From SXMI01 sp964391365 (GTDB lineage Bacteria > Actinomycetota > Acidimicrobiia > Acidimicrobiales > Microtrichaceae): a DNA stretch of 14,114 bases. Every line of letters begins with the position of its first letter. Positions within the stretch are counted from its first letter, which is position 1. Position numbers and translations under genes: made by a program. Where the stretch lies: assembly GCA_964391365.1 (NCBI GenBank), contig CAYMKW010000078.1:1-14114 (forward strand), given 5' to 3'. The notes beneath the pieces are model-generated. The model searched no databases. It saw only the letters and a program-made list of their open reading frames with translations, and had not been told where the DNA came from. Below are positions 7,211-13,656 of the stretch, in pieces.

Positions 7211-8437
7211 TCAGGGCGCCGGGAAGATCTTGCAGACGCCGTTGGACCGCTCGGCCGCCGGCACCCGGATGAACCCGGTCAGCGTGTAGCGGTTGCCCAG
7301 CTCCACGAAGTTCGAGTTGCCCGTGTAGTCGTTGGTCGTGTGGTTGGCCGAGTTCTTGCAGAGGAACTCGGTGTACTCCCGCACCGCACCCGACTTGCCA
7401 CTCGAGGCGACCGAGGCGTCCGGCGTGTAGACCGCCGGCGCACCGGCCACGGTCGCACCCCACACGTCGTCCGACCCGGCGGCCGACGGCGTGGCATCGA
7501 CCTTCTTCGTCACGTGGAAGATGAACCGGGTGAACGGGTAGGTGTTGTTGCTGACCGTCGTGGCGCTCTGGGCGACCCCGTTGACCGTCCACTGCTGGGC
7601 GGAGCCCCGCAGGTACGGGAAGGCCCGGAAGCTGGCCCAGCTCATCCACCAGAAGGCGTTGTTGATGTTGTTGATGGTGGTCGTCGACGCCTCCACCGGC
7701 TTCGAGTCGTTCTCGAAGGGGAAGAACGGCGCACCTGCACCGGCTCCATCGGTGTCCACCTTGCGCACGCAGGCTCCGGCGTTCGGGTCGAAGCCGATGA
7801 AGCCCCGGAACGTGGCGTAGGTGCCCGATGCGGAGTTCATGCCGACGGGCTCGATCACCTGACCGGCGTCGGCCGGGTTGCCGGTGATCTGGTCCCAGGT
7901 CGTGATGGAGCAGTTGTAGATGCCCTGGATCTGCGCCAGCGTGATGTTGGCCGGCGACCGGGTGCCGTAGGTGACGACGGACAGGCCGTCCTTGCCGATG
8001 GCCCAGAAGTTGGCGGTGGACTCGCCCGAGGAGTTCGGACCACGGGAGGAGCGGGCCATGTCGAGCTCACCGGCGAGGAGCTGCTTGACGCCGGTGGACG
8101 AACCCGTCGGGAACACCTGGGTGTTCACGTCGTGGTCCCAGTTGCCCTTGATGTCGGTCTGCGGGTTGGTGCTCAGACCGTCGAAACCGACGCACTTCCG
8201 CGTGTTGCCGACCGGCGTGGTCGGGAACCCGTTGATCGTCTCGCAGCCCTTGGCCTGGTTGTAGACGACGTCGAGTTCCTGATTGATCCGGTAGGTGGTG
8301 TCCGACCCGCCCGTGACCAGCAGGTCCGGGAGGTCGTCGTAGCCGGACGGCTCCGGCGCCAGGGCGCCGGCGGAGCCGATGCCAGTGAGGAGGGTCGCTC
8401 CGGCGATGGCGCCGGCGACCAGGGACTTGAACTTCAT
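7211..8437 (-). CDS. Secreted PstS-like substrate-binding protein (periplasmic-binding type 2 fold)
   Basis: This 408-residue protein has a signal peptide (about 1-26, likely cleavage after SAGALA or close by) and no lipobox cysteine or C-terminal helix. It should therefore be released or held non-covalently. Three segments match the PstS/PBP-2 plan: VTGGSDTTY (41-49) in place of the TGGGSSF loop, GSSTGVKQLLAGELDMARSSR, and MNSASGTYATFRGF, which carries the Ser-Gly-Thr of the ligand-binding helix. Six cysteines are spread through the mature chain and could form three disulfides, fitting an exported protein. GGGAG seven nt before ATG 8437 supports the start. Phosphate is the likely ligand by family resemblance, but other oxyanions or a purely structural or sensing role are possible. 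It may share a promoter with the gene at 8528-9118. Confidence 0.82.
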   Translation of the reverse strand: MKFKSLVAGAIAGATLLTGIGSAGALAPEPSGYDDLPDLLVTGGSDTTYRINQELDVVYNQAKGCETINGFPTTPVGNTRKCVGFDGLSTNPQTDIKGNWDHDVNTQVFPTGSSTGVKQLLAGELDMARSSRGPNSSGESTANFWAIGKDGLSVVTYGTRSPANITLAQIQGIYNCSITTWDQITGNPADAGQVIEPVGMNSASGTYATFRGFIGFDPNAGACVRKVDTDGAGAGAPFFPFENDSKPVEASTTTINNINNAFWWMSWASFRAFPYLRGSAQQWTVNGVAQSATTVSNNTYPFTRFIFHVTKKVDATPSAAGSDDVWGATVAGAPAVYTPDASVASSGKSGAVREYTEFLCKNSANHTTNDYTGNSNFVELGNRYTLTGFIRVPAAERSNGVCKIFPAP

Positions 8438-8442
8438 GGTGT

Positions 8443-8449
8443 CTCCCTC
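8443..8449 (-). promoter_or_regulatory. Ribosome binding site of the secreted PstS-like gene
   Basis: The minus strand reads GAGGGAGA followed by CACC and the ATG at 8437-8435. This is a clear Shine-Dalgarno at normal spacing and decides the start. Confidence 0.65.
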
Positions 8450-8498
8450 GAGGTGAGTGGTGGGTTGGACTTGCTGGGTTGGGGAGGGGCCCGGCCGA

Positions 8499-8523
8499 CC
8501 CGGGGGTGCGACCGGACCCCGGG
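8499..8523 (-). terminator. Hairpin between the Ig-like gene and the PstS-like gene
   Basis: CCCGGGGGT (8499-8507) pairs with ACCCCGGG (8516-8523) around an 8-nt loop, leaving one bulged G at 8502. It begins 4 nt after the stop codon of the gene at 8528. It could end that transcript or only reduce read-through into the PstS-like gene. There is no U-tract. Confidence 0.45.
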
Positions 8524-8527
8524 GGGA

Positions 8528-9118
8528 TCAGGCCAGCGCCTGCTGACGGCGCATGAACACGAAGCCGCCGATCAGCACGAGCGCACCGACCACCGGCAGG
8601 AGGATGGCCACGGGGGCCTCGGGGATCACGCCGCCGGACTCGACGATCGTGAAGGGGATGTCGGCGGCCTGGTTGTTGTTGAACAGGCTGTCGTTGGTCA
8701 CCCGCACGTAGCAGGTCGTGAACTTCTGGATGCCGGCCGGCGCCTGATCGGCGGCGGCGAAGCAGCCCCAGGGCTGATCACCCGAGGGGTCCGGACCACG
8801 GAACACGGTGTAGGCGGTGGTGCCGCTCCCCGTCGGGGTGGCGAACGGGTTCGTGCTCGACAGCGGAGCGCAGTCCTGGCCCGGGTTGAAGGTGGGGTCG
8901 GTCGACAGCTTCTTGCAGATGTCGACGTAGATCAGCTTGTTCGGCGCCTGGCCGGACCAGTTCACCGTGACCGGGGCCTCGGTCTGGCCGGGGGCGAAGG
9001 CCACCGGGTTCGGGTTGACCGTGCCGGTCGGACCCTGGGCGCCGGCCGGTGCGGCCACCGACAGGCTCAGGAGGAGCACCCCGGCGACAGCCGCAGCACC
9101 CAGCACTCGCTTCATCAT
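8528..9118 (-). CDS. Small secreted Ig-like protein with PEP-CTERM-like C-terminal sorting signal
   Basis: This protein of 196 residues has a clean signal peptide (MMKRVLG start, cleavage likely after PAGA near residue 27). The core (30-160) looks like a beta-sandwich with four cysteines (68, 83, 119, 136). The pattern of a Cys after a central strand and CYVRVTND followed by IPFTIV is reminiscent of neocarzinostatin-like Ig domains, which are held by two disulfides. That match is by eye only. The tail V-I-P-E-A-P-V (164-170), a hydrophobic helix with LLP, and RR (190-191) ends six residues later, the layout of PEP-CTERM signals. The exosortase at 1687-3399 is the obvious processing enzyme. 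The start is the first of two adjacent ATGs, with AAAGG nine nt upstream. The frame stays open further upstream, but that extension lacks a signal peptide at its front and crosses a promoter-like region. Confidence 0.85.
   Translation of the reverse strand: MMKRVLGAAAVAGVLLLSLSVAAPAGAQGPTGTVNPNPVAFAPGQTEAPVTVNWSGQAPNKLIYVDICKKLSTDPTFNPGQDCAPLSSTNPFATPTGSGTTAYTVFRGPDPSGDQPWGCFAAADQAPAGIQKFTTCYVRVTNDSLFNNNQAADIPFTIVESGGVIPEAPVAILLPVVGALVLIGGFVFMRRQQALA
8546..8620 (-). other. Codes for the PEP-CTERM-like sorting signal of the Ig-like protein
   Basis: Residues 167-191 read E-A-P-V-A-I-L-L-P, a hydrophobic stretch and RR. Preceded by V-I-P, the motif is close to the classical V-P-E-P core with one inserted Ala. 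It matches the tail of the Thr/Pro-rich protein position by position. Confidence 0.6.
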
Positions 9119-9363
9119 GTTCAACAGCCTTTCGTCAGGGACGGCCCTCGCCGCCAAGGGCGACAATGCGGGACCCCGGGCGGGCTGGCAATGCCTTCGC
9201 GGCAGTGTTCCGCCGGTGTTCGTGACCAGTTCACCTGCCGCTCTGCTGACCGTCGGCTGGTGGCGATCCGGACACCTCCGGTTCGCTTCGATCACCTCTC
9301 CCGGCGCCGCCCCGGGGACGCACGGTGGAACCACCTCCGGCCACCGGTCGGGGTCGAGCCGAC
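9119..9363 (-). other. Intergenic region between the sortase-like gene and the Ig-like gene
   Basis: These 245 bases hold the ribosome binding site for the gene at 9118 (AAAGG), the GTTC repeats at 9207-9250, and a weak stem CGGTGG (9323-9328) with CCACCG (9341-9346) that could terminate the pst-sortase transcript. No gene is visible on either strand. Confidence 0.5.
9207..9250 (+). promoter_or_regulatory. Tandem 11-nt GTTC repeats, candidate PHO box
   Basis: Four consecutive 11-nt units start G-[TC]-T-C: GTTCCGCCGGT (9207), GTTCGTGACCA (9218), GTTCACCTGCC (9229) and GCTCTGCTGAC (9240). PhoP of Streptomyces binds 11-nt direct repeats with a GTTCACC-like core, and the third unit fits that well. 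The array ends about 90 nt before the start codon at 9118 and lies antisense to that gene's direction. Together with nearby pst genes this suggests phosphate control. The weaker units may be chance in GC-rich DNA. Confidence 0.42.
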
Positions 9364-10335
9364 TCAGTACGTGACCGGCAGGAACGAGTTCAGGTTGAAC
9401 AGGACCAGCACGACGCCGATGGCGACGACCGGTCCGCCGATCACGACGGCGACGCCCAGGCTGTAGCGACGCCGCAGGTCCCGGGCTGCGAACGCCCCGG
9501 CCACGGCCACCAGCGTCCCCGCCAGCAACAGGACGGCCCCGGACGCCGGACGCTCGTCGAAGGAACCCACGTCCTCGGAGTCGGACACCGCCACCCGGGC
9601 GTCCTCGGGTACTTCGGGCTGGGGCCCGGACGCGGACGCCTTCACGACGACCCGTTCGCTCGAGAACGGACCGCCGGCGCTGGTCACCAGAGTCAGCCGC
9701 GTCGGCCCATCGGCCACCATGACCTCGGTGTCGTTCCCGTCCACCTTCGTCACCTCGGTCACCTTGTAGACGTAGACGCGATCGTCCCGGGTCCGGACGA
9801 AGATCCGGTTCCCGCCGACCAGCTGGTCGATCTGGCCGAACGGGTAGCTCCACAGCGTCGAGTGACCCAGGATCACGGTGTTGCCCTGGCCGGGTGGGGC
9901 GCTCCCCTCCCGCCAGCCGGGCCCGCCCCGCAACTGCACCGGTTCGGCTCCGCGGGTCACGACCTGGTCCATCCCCAGGATCGGGATCTGCAGGAGCAGC
10001 GCCGCCTCACCGACCGCCATCTCGGTGGCCGGCTCCCGGTACTCGTCCCGGAGGTGCTGCTGGCGGACGCTCGCCGACTCGGGCAGCAGGAACACGATGA
10101 GCAGCGCCAGGGCGAGCAGACCTCCCAGCACGGCCAGCACGATCACCCGACCGCTTCGACCCCCGCCCGACGTCCCGGTGGTGTCGGTGTCGTCACCGGC
10201 CTCGGGATCGGCCGACAGGGGATCGCCCGGCGGGGCGTCGGGGTCCGGCCCGTACGACGGCACGTCGAAGCCGTCCGGGTCGTGGGCGGACGGCCAACTG
10301 GCAGCGTCCGGCGCTGCGGGGTCCTGCACGCTCAC
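9364..10335 (-). CDS. Sortase-fold membrane protein with Ser in place of the catalytic Cys
   Basis: This 323-residue protein has an acidic, Pro-rich cytoplasmic N-terminus (1-60), a membrane helix (about 63-84), an outer sortase domain (about 100-235) and two further C-terminal helices (about 264-284 and 292-313). The sortase landmarks are the VILGHST segment with His158, TLVTSAGG (215-222) and SSERVVV with Arg228. Active sortases have Cys in the TLxTC motif. Here residue 219 is Ser, encoded by AGC at 9681-9679, one base away from Cys TGC. His and Arg are kept, so the protein is either a catalytically dead binding or scaffolding sortase or a serine variant. The GTG start overlaps the stop of the PstS-like gene as GTGA. 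No LPxTG motif occurs in the proteins of this window, so any partner is probably the co-encoded anchored PstS-like proteins. Confidence 0.83.
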   Translation of the reverse strand: MSVQDPAAPDAASWPSAHDPDGFDVPSYGPDPDAPPGDPLSADPEAGDDTDTTGTSGGGRSGRVIVLAVLGGLLALALLIVFLLPESASVRQQHLRDEYREPATEMAVGEAALLLQIPILGMDQVVTRGAEPVQLRGGPGWREGSAPPGQGNTVILGHSTLWSYPFGQIDQLVGGNRIFVRTRDDRVYVYKVTEVTKVDGNDTEVMVADGPTRLTLVTSAGGPFSSERVVVKASASGPQPEVPEDARVAVSDSEDVGSFDERPASGAVLLLAGTLVAVAGAFAARDLRRRYSLGVAVVIGGPVVAIGVVLVLFNLNSFLPVTY

Positions 10336-12079
10336 CCGAAGCCGGTCCTGCGTTCGTAGAGCTTCCAGACGACCATGGCGAACAGCGCCCCGAGCCCCAG
10401 CGTCACGGCCCGGTCGAGCGGCGGCAGGGTCTGGCCGGGAATGGGCAGGGGCATCCGGCGGGACACCGCCGTGCCTGTTGCTCCGGACGACGAACCGGCA
10501 GCACCCGACGAGGCAGCGGCATCGACCGGTCCGCCCACCGATGCCCCGGCGTNNNNNNNNNNGCGACCTCGGCGGCCAGCTCGTCGAAGCCGGCCGGGAC
10601 GTCGGACGACCCCGTGCCGCACCCCAGTTCGCTGACCCCGGCGTCGAACTCGGTGTCGAATTCGGAACCCGACCCTGCGTCGCGCGGGACGGTCGGCTCG
10701 GGGGTCGCCGGTCCGGTGCAGAGCTTCACCGGCGATCCGGTGAGCACACCGCTCGGCACCCACGGGGTGCCGTCGGCGCTCGTCGAGACGGTCCCCTTGG
10801 CCGACGCGCAGTTCGACTCGACGATCCGGTCGGCGGCGGCCAACGCCTCGCTGACCATCGCCGGGGTCAGTCGGCCGTCACCCAGTCCGGCGGCCCGGGT
10901 CTGACCTGCGGTGACCTGCAGCCGGATGAACGAGGCCGCCGCGTTGGCCTCGTCGGCGGTCAATCCACTCGCCGGGACGTAGGCGCGGTTCACCCAGGCG
11001 ATCGGGTACGCGCCCTTCGCCGGGTTGGTCGACGCCGCCAGCGGCGCGCCGCCGTCCAGCGCCACGGCAGCCGTGATGCTCTGCGGGGTCGGTGACAACC
11101 ACTCGCCGGCGGCGTTGCGGACCTTCGCCCGGAACAGCGGCACCCGCTCCGATGGTGGCTTGGCCTCGTTCAGCGCCACCGCCTCGGCGGCGGCTCCGGT
11201 GGCGGCTGCCGCGATCACGCCACCGAGCGGGACCTCGCTGCTGGCCGGGTCCAATCCGCTGGCGATCGTCGAGACGACGTTGTCCATCCCCTGCCGGGAC
11301 GGGGTCAGGAACCCGGGCCACGATTCGCTCGGGACGTCCTCCGGGTCACTGCCCGGTGTCGCTGCGAGCGCCGCTCTGCGCTGAGGCCCGGCGGCGATCG
11401 CCACGTAGGCATCCAGGTACTGGTTGAACGCGTCACCGTCGCTGCGCACCAGTGGTCGGGCGCCTCGGATCGGCGGAATCAGCCGGTAGCCGTCGGGGAG
11501 CACCGGCCCCATGTCCCGGACGAAGGAGGCTGAGTTCCAGATGTTGCTGCCCACGTAGAACGTCTCCACGAGCGACTCGCCGCCCAGCCGCAGGTCCGCC
11601 TCCAGCGGGATCCGGTCGGCCTGGCTGCACTCGAACACCGGCTCGCCCGTCTGCTCGTCGACCTCGTCGCACCGGGTCGGGAACAGGCCGATCTCCGGCA
11701 CGAACCCGAACACCTCCAGGCCGGCCGCCTGCACCGGCGCCGAGACGACCCCGCGGCCCGACTGCTGCAGCGCCGCCCGCTGGGCGTCGGTCAGGTCGAT
11801 TCCCGACACGATCAGGTCGACCTCACCGTCCACGAACGAGGCGCGGGCGTCCTCGGTGCCCGAGACGATGTACTCGATCGAGCTCCGGCGATTCGCCGTG
11901 TCGAGCTGCTGGATGTTCGCCAGCGCTGCCGGCACGACCTCGGCAGTGATGCGGGCGTTCAGCACCACCGGATCGGTGGCGGTGCCGCCGGACTGCGCAG
12001 GCGCGACGACCGGCATGAACACCCACGCGACCGCCACCGCCGCTGCGGCCAGTCGGATCACCAGACCGCGGCGGGTCAT
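10332..12079 (-). CDS. Divergent PstS-like protein with C-terminal membrane anchor, interrupted by a sequence gap
   Basis: The gene runs from ATG 12079 to TGA 10334-10332, with ten N inside. The frame before the gap and the frame after it differ, so the real gap must be 2 modulo 3 in length if the gene is intact. The N-terminus (1-29) is a signal peptide ending near APAQS. The body follows the PstS plan: IEYIVSGTEDARASFVDGEV (68-87), RPLVRSDGDAFNQYL, and KGAYPIAWVNRAYV. However, the ligand-binding Ser/Thr loops are changed: there is no TGGGSSF equivalent, and RSDGDAFN replaces RSDxSGTS. Phosphate binding is therefore doubtful. After the gap comes a Ser/Gly/Ala linker, then a helix near VTLGLGALFAMVVW, then KLYERR, which anchors the protein. 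ATG 12079 overlaps the upstream pstS stop as ATGA. It may assist the true PstS or have a structural role. Confidence 0.8.
10553..10562. other. Assembly gap of ten N
   Basis: Ten undetermined bases lie in the C-terminal linker of the PstS-like gene. Ten is a placeholder size. The reading frames either side need a gap length of 2 modulo 3 to join, so the true length is not 10. A GC-rich or repetitive linker is the likely cause. Confidence 0.95.
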
Positions 12080-13656
12080 CGCCGCGACACCGCCGCCCGA
12101 CCGCCCTTGGCGGCGAACAGTCCAGCTGCGACCAGCGCCGCTCCCATCAGGAACGTGAACAGGACGTCGCTGTTCTCGGGTCCGGCGCTCCCGGTGGCCC
12201 CGATCGCCGTCCCGCTGGCGCTCGCCGCGCCAGAGCCGACGGCGAGCTCCTCGGCCAGTGCGGCCTCTTCGGCGGTCGCGGCGCTCGCACCCTCCACGGC
12301 ACCCTCGGCGACTGCGCCGGCCTCACCGGCCACGGCGGTCTCACCGGCCACGGCGACCTCGGCGCCGGCGGCACCGGCTGCGCCCCCGCCGGTTGCACCG
12401 GCGCCTCCGACTCCCGCACCGCCGGCGGCGCCGGCACCCGCTCCGGGCGCCGCGATCTCGAGCTTCGGTGGCGGCGGCGCCGCACACGAGCCCGGACGAG
12501 GCGGGGCGCCGGGGATCTGCGAGGCTGCGGTCAGCGCCAGGTCGACGAGCACGCTCGACAGCCGCGAGTACAGCAGCGGCTCGGCCCGCTCCTGGCCCTT
12601 GCAGACGGCGTAGTAGAGGTACTCGGCCAGCGTTCTGCCCTTCGCCGGGTCGAAGCCGGCGGTCTGGGCGATGGCATAGGAGTAGGTCGACGGGAAGTAC
12701 GCCCGCGGGTCCCGGCCGTCGTAGGCCAGGTCGAACGTGCCGTTCGGCCGGGGCTTCGCGAAGCCCAACGCGATCGTCGAGTTCGCCGGCAACGGCGGGG
12801 TGAACACACCGACGGCGTTCTGCACCGACGCCGCCGGCAGCCCCTTGACCTTCGTGTAGCCGGTCTCGATGTAGGTGATCGTGTCGGCACCGGTCGAGTC
12901 GTTGCCGACCACGTTGGCGATGCCGTCGGATGCGAACGCCTGCGACACCGACCCGTAGTTGTTGGGCCACTGCGAAATCGGCTGGCCGGCGCCCAGGTAC
13001 TGGTCCTGGCCGTAGTTGCCCGACCCGATGAACGCCTTGAACGCGTTCCACACGGCCGGCGCCCGCTGGATGCAGAACTCGCTCATCACGTAGCTGGTGC
13101 CGGACCGATCGGAGCGGACCACCGGCCGGATCTTGCGGTCGGGCAGACCGACCCCCGGGTTGGTCGCCGCGATCGACGGGTCGTTCCACTTGATGTTCGG
13201 GACGGTGAAGATCTTGCAGGCCGCCTCGGCGGTCAGCTTCACGTCGGTGAGCCGCTTCCCGTTCGTACCCTTCACGTTGAACATGAACGCCACGGCGCCG
13301 GCTGCGACCGGGACGTAGACGAACCCCTTCCGGGCGGTGCCGTTGAGGCGGGTGACCTCCTCGGGCAGGAACTGGATGTCGCTCTGGCCGAAGTCGAGCG
13401 CACCCGAGATGAACTTGTCGCGCCCGAACCCTGATCCGGCGGAGGTGTAGTTGATCTTCAGGTTGTACGGCGGCTTCGCCACGTCGGCCCGCCACTGGGA
13501 CACGAGCAGGCTGACGAACGACGAACCGCCGCCGGTGACGATCGGCCCCTGGGCATCGGCCGCCGGCGGCTGCACCACGATGACCGCGGCCAGCACGCCG
13601 ACCGCAGCCAGGATGCGCACCGCCAGGTGCAGTGGGTGACGTCGGATCCCGCTCAT
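12076..13656 (-). CDS. pstS: Phosphate-binding protein PstS with Ala/Gly spacer and C-terminal membrane anchor
   Basis: This 526-residue protein is the best phosphate-binding PstS of the window. A signal peptide (1-35, cleavage probably after ADA) has no lipobox Cys. The ligand loops are present: TGGGSSF (41-47), TSAGSGFGRDKF (71-82) with LDFGQSD (87-93), and VRSDRSGTSY (180-189). ITYIETGY (260-267) corresponds to the usual IGYVE segment. The binding domain ends near 385. Residues 398-493 are a low-complexity Ala/Gly/Glu spacer and residues 497-516 a membrane helix, with a short basic tail ending SRR. Most Gram-positive PstS proteins are N-terminal lipoproteins, so a C-terminal anchor on a long flexible arm is unusual. 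ATG 13656 has GGGAGG five nt upstream and shares TGATG with pstB. An upstream extension of the frame inside pstB is rejected. It should deliver phosphate to the PstCAB transporter. Confidence 0.9.
   Translation of the reverse strand: MSGIRRHPLHLAVRILAAVGVLAAVIVVQPPAADAQGPIVTGGGSSFVSLLVSQWRADVAKPPYNLKINYTSAGSGFGRDKFISGALDFGQSDIQFLPEEVTRLNGTARKGFVYVPVAAGAVAFMFNVKGTNGKRLTDVKLTAEAACKIFTVPNIKWNDPSIAATNPGVGLPDRKIRPVVRSDRSGTSYVMSEFCIQRAPAVWNAFKAFIGSGNYGQDQYLGAGQPISQWPNNYGSVSQAFASDGIANVVGNDSTGADTITYIETGYTKVKGLPAASVQNAVGVFTPPLPANSTIALGFAKPRPNGTFDLAYDGRDPRAYFPSTYSYAIAQTAGFDPAKGRTLAEYLYYAVCKGQERAEPLLYSRLSSVLVDLALTAASQIPGAPPRPGSCAAPPPPKLEIAAPGAGAGAAGGAGVGGAGATGGGAAGAAGAEVAVAGETAVAGEAGAVAEGAVEGASAATAEEAALAEELAVGSGAASASGTAIGATGSAGPENSDVLFTFLMGAALVAAGLFAAKGGRAAVSRR
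12178..12465 (-). repeat. Low-complexity Ala/Gly-rich coding segment (PstS spacer)
   Basis: About 96 codons encode mostly Ala, Gly, Glu, Val and Ser with GAGAGAAGGAG- and AVAGE-like short repeats. The segment joins the binding domain of PstS to its membrane helix and probably spans part of the cell wall. Confidence 0.6.

Noticed and set aside
6563..9466. A 967-codon open frame on the plus strand
   Set aside because: It runs antisense across several well-supported genes and their intergenic regions, has no recognisable domain, and is rich in Arg, Gly and Val. This is what antisense frames of GC-rich genes look like.
9119..9853. Upstream extension of the Ig-like protein gene
   Set aside because: The extension would bury the clear signal peptide at 9118, overlaps the sortase-like gene in another frame and reads as Arg/Gly-rich noise.
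10332..10763. A separate small gene at the low side of the N gap
   Set aside because: It lacks its own signal peptide and reads as the linker and anchor of the PstS-like protein, joined across the gap once the gap length is corrected.
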